NCBI RefSeq assembly: GCF_009711185.1
Contig: NZ_WMIF01000001.1
Span: forward strand, 186,001 to 250,000
DNA: 64,000 nucleotides
Direction: 5' to 3'
DNA from: Paracoccus limosus
GTDB taxonomy: Bacteria; Pseudomonadota; Alphaproteobacteria; Rhodobacterales; Rhodobacteraceae
Shown: positions 55,376 through 64,000 of the stretch, piece after piece
How positions within the stretch are numbered: the first letter of the stretch is position 1
Layout of the letters: every line of letters begins with the position of its first letter
Program-made: the position numbers and the translations under genes
Notes under the pieces: model-generated
The model's input: only the letters and a program-made list of their open reading frames with translations
Databases searched by the model: none
Told to the model about the DNA's origin: nothing

Positions 55376-55425
55376 GCGGCTGCCTCCGGCGGGGGTATTT
55401 GTGAAATGGCGAAAGCCGGGCCGGG
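55376..55425 (+). repeat. dispersed 3'-end repeat, copy G (diverged)
   Basis: GCTGCCTCCGGCGGGG block, then GTATTTG and, after a few bases, GCGAAAG. About 60 bases after the zinc-protein stop, same direction. Tail partly decayed. Confidence 0.65.
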
Positions 55426-55486
55426 GTTGGCCCGGCGATCCGTTCATGGCAGAAGGTGCGCCTGATCCGGGACAAGGGGGCGCTTC

Positions 55487-58291
55487 ATGGACGGGGTTTT
55501 CGGCAAGGGCCACCATCTGCATCTGATCGACGGCTCGGCCTTTATCTTTCGGGCCTATCACGCGCTGCCGCCGTTGACGCGGAAGTCCGATGGGCTGCCG
55601 ATCGGGGCGGTCGCCGGCTTTTGCAACATGCTGTGGAAATATGTGCAGGATGCGCGCGGGGCGGATGCGCCGACCCATGTCGCGGTGATCTTTGACCACA
55701 GTTCCAAGACCTTCCGCAACGAGATCTATCCGCTTTACAAGGCCAACCGCCCCGAGCCGCCCGAGGATCTGCGCCCGCAATTCCCGCTGACGCGCGAGGC
55801 GACGCGGGCCTTCAACATCGCCTGTATCGAGACCGCGGGCTATGAGGCCGATGACATCATCGCCGCGCTGTCCTGCCGGGCGCGCGATGCCGGCGGGCGC
55901 GTCACGATCATCAGCAGCGACAAGGATCTGATGCAGCTGGTCGGCGGCGGCGTCGAGATGCTGGACCCGATCAAGGGCAAGCCCATCGGTCCCGACGAGG
56001 TGCGCGAGAAATTCGGCGTCGGCCCGGAGCGGGTGGTGGATGTGCAGGCCTTGGCCGGCGATTCGGTCGATAACGTGCCGGGCGCGCCGGGCATCGGCAT
56101 CAAGACCGCCGCGCAGCTGATCGAGGAATTCGGCGATCTGGAGACGCTGTTGGCGCGGGCGGGCGAGATCAAGCAGCCCAAGCGCCGTCAGACCCTGATC
56201 GACCATGCCGAGCAGATCCGCATCTCGAAGCGGCTGGTGGAGCTGGATTGCGACACGCCGCTGGAGTTCGGGCTGGAGACGCTGGAGGTGCGCGATCCCG
56301 ATGCCGAGGCGCTGATCGAATTCCTGAACCGGATGGAGTTCCGCACGCTGACCGGGCGCGTGGCCGAGCGCTTTGGCGCGGCTGCCCCGGCGCCGGTGGT
56401 GGTCGATGCCCCTGCCGCCGAGGCGGGGGCCGCGCTGCCGCCGATCGATCGCAGCCGCTATGAGGTGATCCGCGACATGGCGGCGCTGACCGGCTGGCTG
56501 GCCGGGATCGCCGACACCGGCATCGTCGCCTTTGACACCGAGACCACTGGCCTTGACGAGATGGCGGCGGAACTGGTCGGCGTGTCGCTGTGCACCGGCC
56601 CGGGCCGGGCCTGCTATATCCCGCTGGGCCATGTCGGCGAGGGTGCGCCGGGCGATCTGTTCGGCGGGCCGGTTCTGGCCGAGGGACAGATCGACCGCGC
56701 GCAGGCGCTGGCCGCCCTGAAGCCGATGCTGGAGGACGATTCGGTCCTGAAGATCGGCCAGAACATCAAATATGACGTCAAGATCCTTGCCCGCGCCGGC
56801 ATCCGCGTGGCGCCGGTCGATGACACCATGCTGATGTCCTATGTGCTGAACGCCGGCACGCATAACCATGGCATGGACGAGCTGGCCGCGACCTATCTTG
56901 GCCACGCCTGCGTGCCGATCAAGGATCTGATCGGTTCGGGCAAGGCGCAGATCGGCTTTCAGCAGGTCGCCATCGACAAGGCGGCGGAATATGCCGCCGA
57001 GGATGCCGAGGTGACCTGGCGGCTGTGGCACCATTTCCGCCCGCAGTTGTCGCGCGAGCGGGTCTCGACCGCCTATGAGCTGTTGGAGCGGCCGATGGTG
57101 CCGGTGCTGGCCGAGATGGAGATGGCGGGCATCCGCATTGACGCCGATCACCTGCGCCGCATGTCCAGCGCCTTTGCCCAGCAGATGGCGGGCTTGGAGG
57201 CCGAGATCCACGAGCTGGCCGGCGGGTCCTTCAACGTCGGCAGCCCCAAGCAGCTGGGTGAGATCCTGTTCGAGCGCATGGGGCTGGCGGGCGGCAAGCA
57301 GGGCAAGACCGGCGCATTCTCGACCAGCGCCGAGGTGCTGGAGGATCTGGCCGCCGAAGGCCATGACCTGCCGGCGCGGGTGCTGGACTGGCGCGGGCTC
57401 TCCAAGCTGAAATCGACCTATACCGATGCGCTGCCCTTGCATGTGAACTCTGAGACGGGCCGCGTGCACACCAGCTATTCAATCGCCGGGGCGCAGACCG
57501 GGCGACTGGCCTCGACCGATCCGAACCTGCAGAACATTCCGGTCAGGACCGACGAGGGGCGGCGCATCCGCGAGGCCTTTGTCGCCGGGCCGGGGATGCG
57601 GCTGGTCAGCCTTGACTACAGCCAGATCGAGCTGCGCATCCTAGCCCATGTCGCGCGGATCCCCGCACTGGTGCAGGCGTTCCGCGACGGCATCGACATT
57701 CACGCCATGACCGCCAGCCAGATGTTCGGCGTCCCGGTCGAGGGCATGGACCCGATGATCCGCCGCCGCGCCAAGGCGATCAACTTTGGCGTGATCTATG
57801 GCATCTCGGGCTTTGGTCTGGCGCGCAACCTGCGCATTCCGCGGGCCGAGGCGCAGGCCTTTATCGACACTTATTTCGAGCGTTTCCCCGAGATCCGCGT
57901 CTATATGGACCGCACCGTGGCCGAGGCCAAGCAGGACGGGTTCGTGCGCACCCTGTTCGGGCGGCGGATCAATACGCCGGGCATCAACCAGTCGGGTCCG
58001 GCGGCGGGGGGCGCGCGGCGGGCCGCGATCAACGCCCCGATCCAGGGTGCGGCGGCCGACATCATCCGGCGCGCCATGATCCGCATGCCGGCCGCGATCC
58101 GCGACCTGCCGGCCAAGATGCTGCTGCAGGTGCATGACGAGCTGGTCTTTGAGGTCGAAGAAAGCGCGGTGCCCGAACTGATCGCGCGGGCGCGGCAGGT
58201 GATGGAAACCGCCGCCGAACCGGCGCTGCAACTGGACGTGCCGCTGATCGTGGATGCGGGCACCGGCCTGAACTGGGCCGAGGCGCATTGA
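55487..58291 (+). CDS. polA: DNA polymerase I
   Basis: Repair and Okazaki-fragment polymerase of 934 residues. N-terminal 5'-3' exonuclease (HLIDGSAFIFRAYHALPP), middle 3'-5' exonuclease with DTETTGLD at Asp350 (so proofreading residues are kept), and the polymerase with DYSQIELR at Asp710, the O-helix RRRAKAINFGVIYG and QVHDELVF at His883/Asp884. AAGGGGG lies 6 bases before the ATG. Convergent with hemN; a GC-rich hairpin separates them. Confidence 0.97.
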   Translation: MDGVFGKGHHLHLIDGSAFIFRAYHALPPLTRKSDGLPIGAVAGFCNMLWKYVQDARGADAPTHVAVIFDHSSKTFRNEIYPLYKANRPEPPEDLRPQFPLTREATRAFNIACIETAGYEADDIIAALSCRARDAGGRVTIISSDKDLMQLVGGGVEMLDPIKGKPIGPDEVREKFGVGPERVVDVQALAGDSVDNVPGAPGIGIKTAAQLIEEFGDLETLLARAGEIKQPKRRQTLIDHAEQIRISKRLVELDCDTPLEFGLETLEVRDPDAEALIEFLNRMEFRTLTGRVAERFGAAAPAPVVVDAPAAEAGAALPPIDRSRYEVIRDMAALTGWLAGIADTGIVAFDTETTGLDEMAAELVGVSLCTGPGRACYIPLGHVGEGAPGDLFGGPVLAEGQIDRAQALAALKPMLEDDSVLKIGQNIKYDVKILARAGIRVAPVDDTMLMSYVLNAGTHNHGMDELAATYLGHACVPIKDLIGSGKAQIGFQQVAIDKAAEYAAEDAEVTWRLWHHFRPQLSRERVSTAYELLERPMVPVLAEMEMAGIRIDADHLRRMSSAFAQQMAGLEAEIHELAGGSFNVGSPKQLGEILFERMGLAGGKQGKTGAFSTSAEVLEDLAAEGHDLPARVLDWRGLSKLKSTYTDALPLHVNSETGRVHTSYSIAGAQTGRLASTDPNLQNIPVRTDEGRRIREAFVAGPGMRLVSLDYSQIELRILAHVARIPALVQAFRDGIDIHAMTASQMFGVPVEGMDPMIRRRAKAINFGVIYGISGFGLARNLRIPRAEAQAFIDTYFERFPEIRVYMDRTVAEAKQDGFVRTLFGRRINTPGINQSGPAAGGARRAAINAPIQGAAADIIRRAMIRMPAAIRDLPAKMLLQVHDELVFEVEESAVPELIARARQVMETAAEPALQLDVPLIVDAGTGLNWAEAH

Positions 58292-58296
58292 GGATC

Positions 58297-58336
58297 CGCC
58301 GCCCTCCACGCCGATCAAGGCGCGGGAGGGGCGGCG
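58297..58336. terminator. hairpin between convergent polA and hemN
   Basis: CGCCGCCCTCC pairs with GGAGGGGCGGCG (one bulge), with an inner CGCC/GGCG stem. No T run, so termination may need Rho. Confidence 0.45.
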
Positions 58337-58342
58337 CAACCG

Positions 58343-59698
58343 TCAGATTGCCGGCGAATGGCCCGAGGCGGCCAGATCATAGGCGTCGAACATGCGCGCG
58401 ATCATGCGCGTCAGCGCCTGACCTTGCGGCAGGATCGTCAGGCCGGTTTCGTCCAGCGCGACCATGCCGGTAAAGCGTTGGGCGACCGGGGCCAGCCGCG
58501 CGGCCAGCGTCTCGGCGGTAAAGCCATGATCGCGGATGAATTCCTGCGCGTCGATGCGGAAATCGCACATCAGTGCCTCGATCATCCGGGCGCGCCAGAT
58601 ATCCTCGGCGCTGAAGGCATGGCCGCGCCGGGTCGAGAAGCGGCCGGCCCGGATCGCCTCGACATGGGCACCGGTCGCCGGGGCGTTCTGGGCGTATCCC
58701 TGCGGAAAGCGCGAGATCGACGAGGCGCCGAGCCCGATCAGCACCGGCGCCTGATCGTCGGTATAGCCCTGGAAATTGCGCCGCAGCTTGCCCAGCCGTT
58801 GCGCCGTCGCCAGCCCGTCGCCGGGGCGGGCGAAATGGTCAATGCCGATTTCCTGATAGCCGTCCATCAGAAACAGCTCGCGCGCGGTCTGGAACAGGCT
58901 CAGCCGGTCGGGCGCGGCGGGCAGGGCCTCGGTGGGGATCATCACCTGCCGCTTGGCCATCCACGGCACATGCGCATAGCCGTAAAGCGCCACCCGGTCG
59001 GGCGACAGCGCCAGCAGCTTTTGCACGGAATCGGCGATGCGCTGGTTGTCCTGATGCGGCAGGCCATAAAGGATGTCGGCATTCAGGCTGGCGATGCCAC
59101 GTTCGCGGATCAGGTCCACCGCGCGGCGGGTCAGCTCGAAGCTTTGCTCGCGGCCGATGGTGCGCTGGATCTCGGGGTCAAAGTCCTGCACCCCGATCGA
59201 GGCGCGGCTGAGCCCGGATTGCGCCAGCGCGTCCATGCGCTCGGCGTCGATTTCATTGGGGTCGATCTCGACCGAGAATTCGGCCCCCGGCGCCAGCGGA
59301 AAGGCGCTGAGCACGGTATCGGCCAGCCGGCGGATCAGGTCTGCCGGCAAAAGCGTCGGGGTGCCGCCGCCCCAATGCAGGCGCGACAGCGTCACGCCGG
59401 GGGCAAGGGCGGATCGCAGCAGGGCGATCTCGGCCAGAAGCGTTTCGGCATAGGCGCGCACCGGCTTGTCGGATTGCGTGCCCTGCGTGCGGCAGGCGCA
59501 GAACCAGCACAGCTTGCGGCAAAACGGCACATGCAGGTACAGTGAGATGCTGGCCCCGGCGGGGATTGCCGCGATCCAGTCCTGAAACTGGGCGGTCCCG
59601 ACGGCAGGTGTGAAATGCGGCGCCGTGGGATAGCTTGTGTAGCGTGGGACCCGCGCGTCAAAAAGCCCCAAACGCTCAAGTTGCGATTGCTGTGTCAT
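58343..59698 (-). CDS. hemN: oxygen-independent coproporphyrinogen III oxidase
   Basis: Radical-SAM enzyme of anaerobic haem synthesis. 451 residues. The FeS cysteines are Cys60, Cys64 and Cys67 in VPFCRKLCWFCACR, followed by HWGGGTPT. It starts exactly at the predicted transcription start of an FNR-dependent promoter (59705-59746), so the transcript may be leaderless; no ribosome site is visible before the ATG. Divergent from fnrP, the arrangement known in Paracoccus, where anaerobic haem supply serves cbb3 oxidase. Confidence 0.96.
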   Translation of the reverse strand: MTQQSQLERLGLFDARVPRYTSYPTAPHFTPAVGTAQFQDWIAAIPAGASISLYLHVPFCRKLCWFCACRTQGTQSDKPVRAYAETLLAEIALLRSALAPGVTLSRLHWGGGTPTLLPADLIRRLADTVLSAFPLAPGAEFSVEIDPNEIDAERMDALAQSGLSRASIGVQDFDPEIQRTIGREQSFELTRRAVDLIRERGIASLNADILYGLPHQDNQRIADSVQKLLALSPDRVALYGYAHVPWMAKRQVMIPTEALPAAPDRLSLFQTARELFLMDGYQEIGIDHFARPGDGLATAQRLGKLRRNFQGYTDDQAPVLIGLGASSISRFPQGYAQNAPATGAHVEAIRAGRFSTRRGHAFSAEDIWRARMIEALMCDFRIDAQEFIRDHGFTAETLAARLAPVAQRFTGMVALDETGLTILPQGQALTRMIARMFDAYDLAASGHSPAI

Positions 59699-59704
59699 GC
59701 CGTT

Positions 59705-59746
59705 AATCTAGGCGGAACAGGAGCCCCTTTCCTTGACCCAGATCAA
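59705..59746 (-). promoter_or_regulatory. FNR box and -10 element of hemN (class II promoter)
   Basis: TTGACCCAGATCAA at 59733-59746 is a near-perfect FNR site. The minus-strand hexamer TAGATT (59710-59705) fits -12 to -7 for a start at 59698, the hemN ATG, and the box then centres at -41.5. Confidence 0.82.
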
Positions 59747-59747
59747 T

Positions 59748-60497
59748 ATGCCCGCTGATGCAGCTCTTATTGCGTCGCAGCAAGCCTGCGACATCTGTCC
59801 GGTCCGCTATCGGGCCGTCTGCGCGCATTGCGAGGCCGACGAGTTGGGCGAATTGGAAAGCACCAAGTTCTATCGCACCTATCAGGCCGGGCAGGTCGTG
59901 GTCTGGGCGGGCGACCGCATGGATTTCGTGGGCTCGGTGGTCTCGGGCATGGCCGGGCTGACCCAGCAGCTTGAGGATGGGCGCACCCAGATGGTGGGGC
60001 TGCTTTTGCCCAGCGATTTTCTTGGCCGTCCGGGCCGCGCCGTTGCCGCCTATACGGTGACCGCGACCAGCGATCTGATCCTGTGCTGCTTCCGGCGCAA
60101 ACCCTTTGAGTCCCTGCTGATGGCGCGCCCGCGCATCGCGGGCCGGCTGCTGGAGATGACGCTGGACGAGCTGGATGCGGCGCGCGACTGGTTGCTGCTT
60201 CTGGGCCGCAAATCGGCGCGGGAAAAGATCGCCTCGCTGCTGGTCATTCTGGCCCGGCGCGAGGCCGCGCTGATCAAGCGTCCCGCCGAGGGGCGCATCA
60301 CCATCGAGCTGCCGCTGACGCGCGAGGCCATGGCCGATTACCTTGGCCTGACGCTGGAAACCGTCAGCCGCCAGATGAGCGCGCTGAAGCGCGACGGGGT
60401 CATCGTGCTGGAGGGCAAGCGCCGCGTCGTCATCCCCAGCTTTCAGGATCTCGTTGTCGAAAGCGGGGACGACTCGGACGGCGGCATACCGAACTGA
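59748..60497 (+). CDS. fnrP: FNR-type oxygen-sensing regulator FnrP
   Basis: Global anaerobic regulator with a [4Fe-4S] sensor. 249 residues from the ATG at 59748, giving Cys14, Cys17, Cys25 and Cys113 (CDICPVRYRAVCAHC and LILCC), the ligand numbering I recall for P. denitrificans FnrP. A TTG at 59733 would add five residues and has the better ribosome site (AGGAG 9 bases away). The CRP-type helix reads YLGLTLETVSRQMSAL, with the E--SR residues that select FNR boxes. The hemN FNR box covers the start region, so autoregulation is likely. Confidence 0.95.
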   Translation: MPADAALIASQQACDICPVRYRAVCAHCEADELGELESTKFYRTYQAGQVVVWAGDRMDFVGSVVSGMAGLTQQLEDGRTQMVGLLLPSDFLGRPGRAVAAYTVTATSDLILCCFRRKPFESLLMARPRIAGRLLEMTLDELDAARDWLLLLGRKSAREKIASLLVILARREAALIKRPAEGRITIELPLTREAMADYLGLTLETVSRQMSALKRDGVIVLEGKRRVVIPSFQDLVVESGDDSDGGIPN

Positions 60498-60512
60498 TGC
60501 CGCGATGGCGCC

Positions 60513-61346
60513 TTAGCGCGCCATCAGCACCGGCACTTTTGCCTTTTCCAGCATGTTGCGGGTCGCACCGCCCAGGATCGCCTGACGAAAGCGCGAATGG
60601 CCATAGGCCCCCATCACCACCATATCCGCAGCGATCTCGGTGGCGCGATGGTTCAGGATATCGCTGATTTGGGGCAGGGTGCGCGCCAGCACCGCAATCT
60701 CGGCTTTGACGCCATGGCGGGTCAGCATCTGGCAGAGCGCGCCGCCCGGATCGGACCGCTCGGGCCCGTTGGGCGAGGGATCGACCACGGTGATCTCGAC
60801 GGCATCGGCGGCCTGCAGCAGCGGCAGGGCGCGGCGCACCGCAGCCATGGCCTCGGTCGACTGGTTCCACGCGATCAGGATGCGCTTGCCAAAGGGTTCG
60901 CTCAGCTCGCCCGGCACGATCAGCACCGGGGCCGCGCCCTCGAACAGCGCGGCTTCGGTGATCGCCTCGGAATCGATGGTGGCATCGGGGCCATAGGGAC
61001 GCGAAAGCACCACCAGATCGCTATAGCGCGCCCGCATCGCCACCAGTGTCGAGAGCCCGCCCACCTGCGCGACGGCGCTGTCTACGGACCAGCGGATGTC
61101 TTCGGGGTTCAGCCGCTCGCGCACCTTTTCTTCCAGCTCGCTGGCGGCGCCGACCGCCTTGTCGATGGTCTCTTGCAGGATATAGGCCGAGGCCCCGGCA
61201 TAGTAATAGCCCGTCTGGCTGTGATCGACGCCCAGGCAGAACACGTCGAGATGCCCATTCTCGCGCCGGGTCATGGCGATCGCCGAATCAAGCTGTTGCT
61301 TCTGATCGGCATTGGTCAGCACGGTCAGGATGGATTTGTAGCCCAT
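60513..61346 (-). CDS. uspA: universal stress protein, two-domain
   Basis: 277 residues with two Usp domains; the second ends in VVMGAYGHSRFRQAI and GGATRNMLEKAKVPVLM, the ATP-binding motif. GGAGAGGGG precedes the ATG at 61346. It lies convergent with fnrP and divergent from ccoN, with an FNR box in the shared gap, so oxygen limitation probably induces it. Role in low-oxygen stress is inferred. Confidence 0.9.
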   Translation of the reverse strand: MGYKSILTVLTNADQKQQLDSAIAMTRRENGHLDVFCLGVDHSQTGYYYAGASAYILQETIDKAVGAASELEEKVRERLNPEDIRWSVDSAVAQVGGLSTLVAMRARYSDLVVLSRPYGPDATIDSEAITEAALFEGAAPVLIVPGELSEPFGKRILIAWNQSTEAMAAVRRALPLLQAADAVEITVVDPSPNGPERSDPGGALCQMLTRHGVKAEIAVLARTLPQISDILNHRATEIAADMVVMGAYGHSRFRQAILGGATRNMLEKAKVPVLMAR

Positions 61347-61432
61347 CGTCCCCTCTCCATTGGATTGCCGGCGGCGACCAAGGGTGCGCCGTGTGGCATA
61401 GGCCCAGCTTACACCTGTTTTGCGCCCCTGAA

Positions 61433-63164
<1,732 letters not shown>

Positions 63165-63173
63165 GGGCGGATC

Positions 63174-63899
63174 ATGGCCATCCTTGAAAAACACAAGATC
63201 CTTGAAAAGAACGCCACGCTGCTGCTGGTCTTTTCCTTCCTGGTCGTCACCATCGGCGGTCTGGTCGAAATCGTGCCGCTGTTCTACCTGCAGAACACCA
63301 TCGAAAAGGTCACCGGCGTGCGGCCCTATACGCCGCTGGAGCTGAAGGGCCGCGACATCTATGTCCGCGAGGGCTGCTATGTCTGCCACAGCCAGATGAT
63401 CCGGCCGATGCGCGACGAGGTGGAACGTTACGGCCATTACAGCCTGGCGGCTGAATCGATGTATGACCACCCGTTCCAATGGGGGTCGAAACGCACCGGG
63501 CCGGATCTGGCCCGTGTCGGCGGCCGCTATTCGGATGAATGGCATATCGACCACCTGACCAACCCGCAGGCGGTGGTGCCGGAATCGATCATGCCGAAAT
63601 ACGGCTTCCTGCGGAACCGGATCATCGACCCGTCGAACATGAAGGAACGTCTCAGCACCGATGAGATGGTCGGCGTGCCCTACAATGACGAGATGGTGGC
63701 CAATGCCATCGCCGATTTCCGGGCTCAGGCCGATCCCGATGCCGATGCCTCGGGGCTGGATGCGCGCTATCCCGGCGCCCAGCAGCGCAACTTCGACCGC
63801 AAGCCCGGCGTGTCCGAAATGGATGCCCTGATCGCCTATCTGCAAGTTCTGGGCACGATGGTCGATTTCTCGACCTTCGAGCCGGACCCGACGCGCTGA
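63174..63899 (+). CDS. ccoO: cbb3-type cytochrome c oxidase subunit II
   Basis: Mono-haem cytochrome c subunit of cbb3 oxidase, 241 residues. One N-terminal membrane anchor (about 15-37) precedes a periplasmic domain with haem site CYVCH (68-72) in [14 protein letters not shown]. It starts 9 bases after ccoN and passes electrons from CcoP to CcoN. Confidence 0.97.
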   Translation: MAILEKHKILEKNATLLLVFSFLVVTIGGLVEIVPLFYLQNTIEKVTGVRPYTPLELKGRDIYVREGCYVCHSQMIRPMRDEVERYGHYSLAAESMYDHPFQWGSKRTGPDLARVGGRYSDEWHIDHLTNPQAVVPESIMPKYGFLRNRIIDPSNMKERLSTDEMVGVPYNDEMVANAIADFRAQADPDADASGLDARYPGAQQRNFDRKPGVSEMDALIAYLQVLGTMVDFSTFEPDPTR

Positions 63900-63908
63900 G
63901 GAGGGGAC

Positions 63909-64000
63909 ATGGACCGCTATACGCTGCTGCGCGAACTGGCTGACAGCTGGGTGCTGCTGAGCCTGGTGCTGTTCTTTGTCGGCTCTTGCGTCTTTGCCTT
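63909..64000 (+). CDS. ccoQ: cbb3-type oxidase small subunit (partial at window edge)
   Basis: First 30 residues (MDRYTLLRELADSWVLLSL, then LFFVGSCVFA) of a single-helix protein. Position after ccoO and a GAGGGGAC ribosome site identify CcoQ, which stabilises the oxidase. The 3' end and ccoP lie beyond the window. Confidence 0.88.
   Translation, partial: MDRYTLLRELADSWVLLSLVLFFVGSCVFA

Overview
The window reads as chromosomal DNA of a GC-rich alphaproteobacterium of the Rhodobacteraceae, most probably Paracoccus close to P. denitrificans or P. pantotrophus. The strongest pointer is the right end, where hemN, fnrP, uspA and ccoNOQ lie in the order I know from Paracoccus, and where FnrP carries four N-terminal/central cysteines at the spacing known for that genus. 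A SAM/SAH-type riboswitch upstream of metK, a motif described from Rhodobacterales, agrees with this. I see no transposase, integrase, phage gene or CRISPR array.

Layout. 1-1849: end of an acetoacetate decarboxylase gene and a patatin-like hydrolase. 2222-14736: a tightly packed seven-gene operon of unknown function (OYE-type flavin reductase, di-haem cytochrome c, small membrane protein, second and third di-haem cytochromes c, GMC flavoprotein oxidoreductase, large membrane patatin). This is the best candidate for an undescribed system. 14904-16880: rpsB-tsf. 16917-20962: LuxR-type regulator, cmk, rpsA, ihfB. 20998-24567: LapA-domain protein, trpF, trpB, a small exported protein, a DsbA-like thiol oxidoreductase. 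24748-28549: purine/ureide catabolism (PuuE-UraD fusion, ureidoglycine aminohydrolase, divergent purine permease). 28668-33832: DUF1489 protein, MFS exporter, tRNA-Glu, recJ, glpX, bolA. 33902-39574: J-domain protein, metK under its riboswitch, lnt, DEAD-box helicase. 39885-45693: argS, SPOR protein, nagZ, scpA, scpB, small basic protein. 45787-50832: long Dcd, tRNA-Pro, merR-type gene, ihfA, DksA-like zinc protein, fabH, plsX, rpmF. 51175-55314: sulfotransferase, GT14 glycosyltransferase, HIT protein, ABC ATPase, small zinc protein. 55487-58291: polA. 58343-64000: hemN, fnrP, uspA, ccoN, ccoO and the start of ccoQ.

How genes work together. In the unknown operon, patatins could release fatty acids or other acyl compounds, the periplasmic di-haem cytochromes could oxygenate or oxidise them, and the GMC and OYE flavoproteins could process alcohol or enone products; this is inference from family membership. 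The right end is an oxygen-response module: FnrP senses oxygen and two near-perfect FNR boxes sit in the hemN/fnrP and uspA/ccoN gaps. The hemN box, a -10 hexamer and the hemN ATG are spaced so exactly that a leaderless class II FNR promoter is predicted.

A second theme is a dispersed repeat with a conserved tail (GGATATTT, a few bases, CACGAAAGAA) preceded by one or two GC-rich hairpins. Seven copies are visible, six of them just after the stop codon of a gene in the same orientation.
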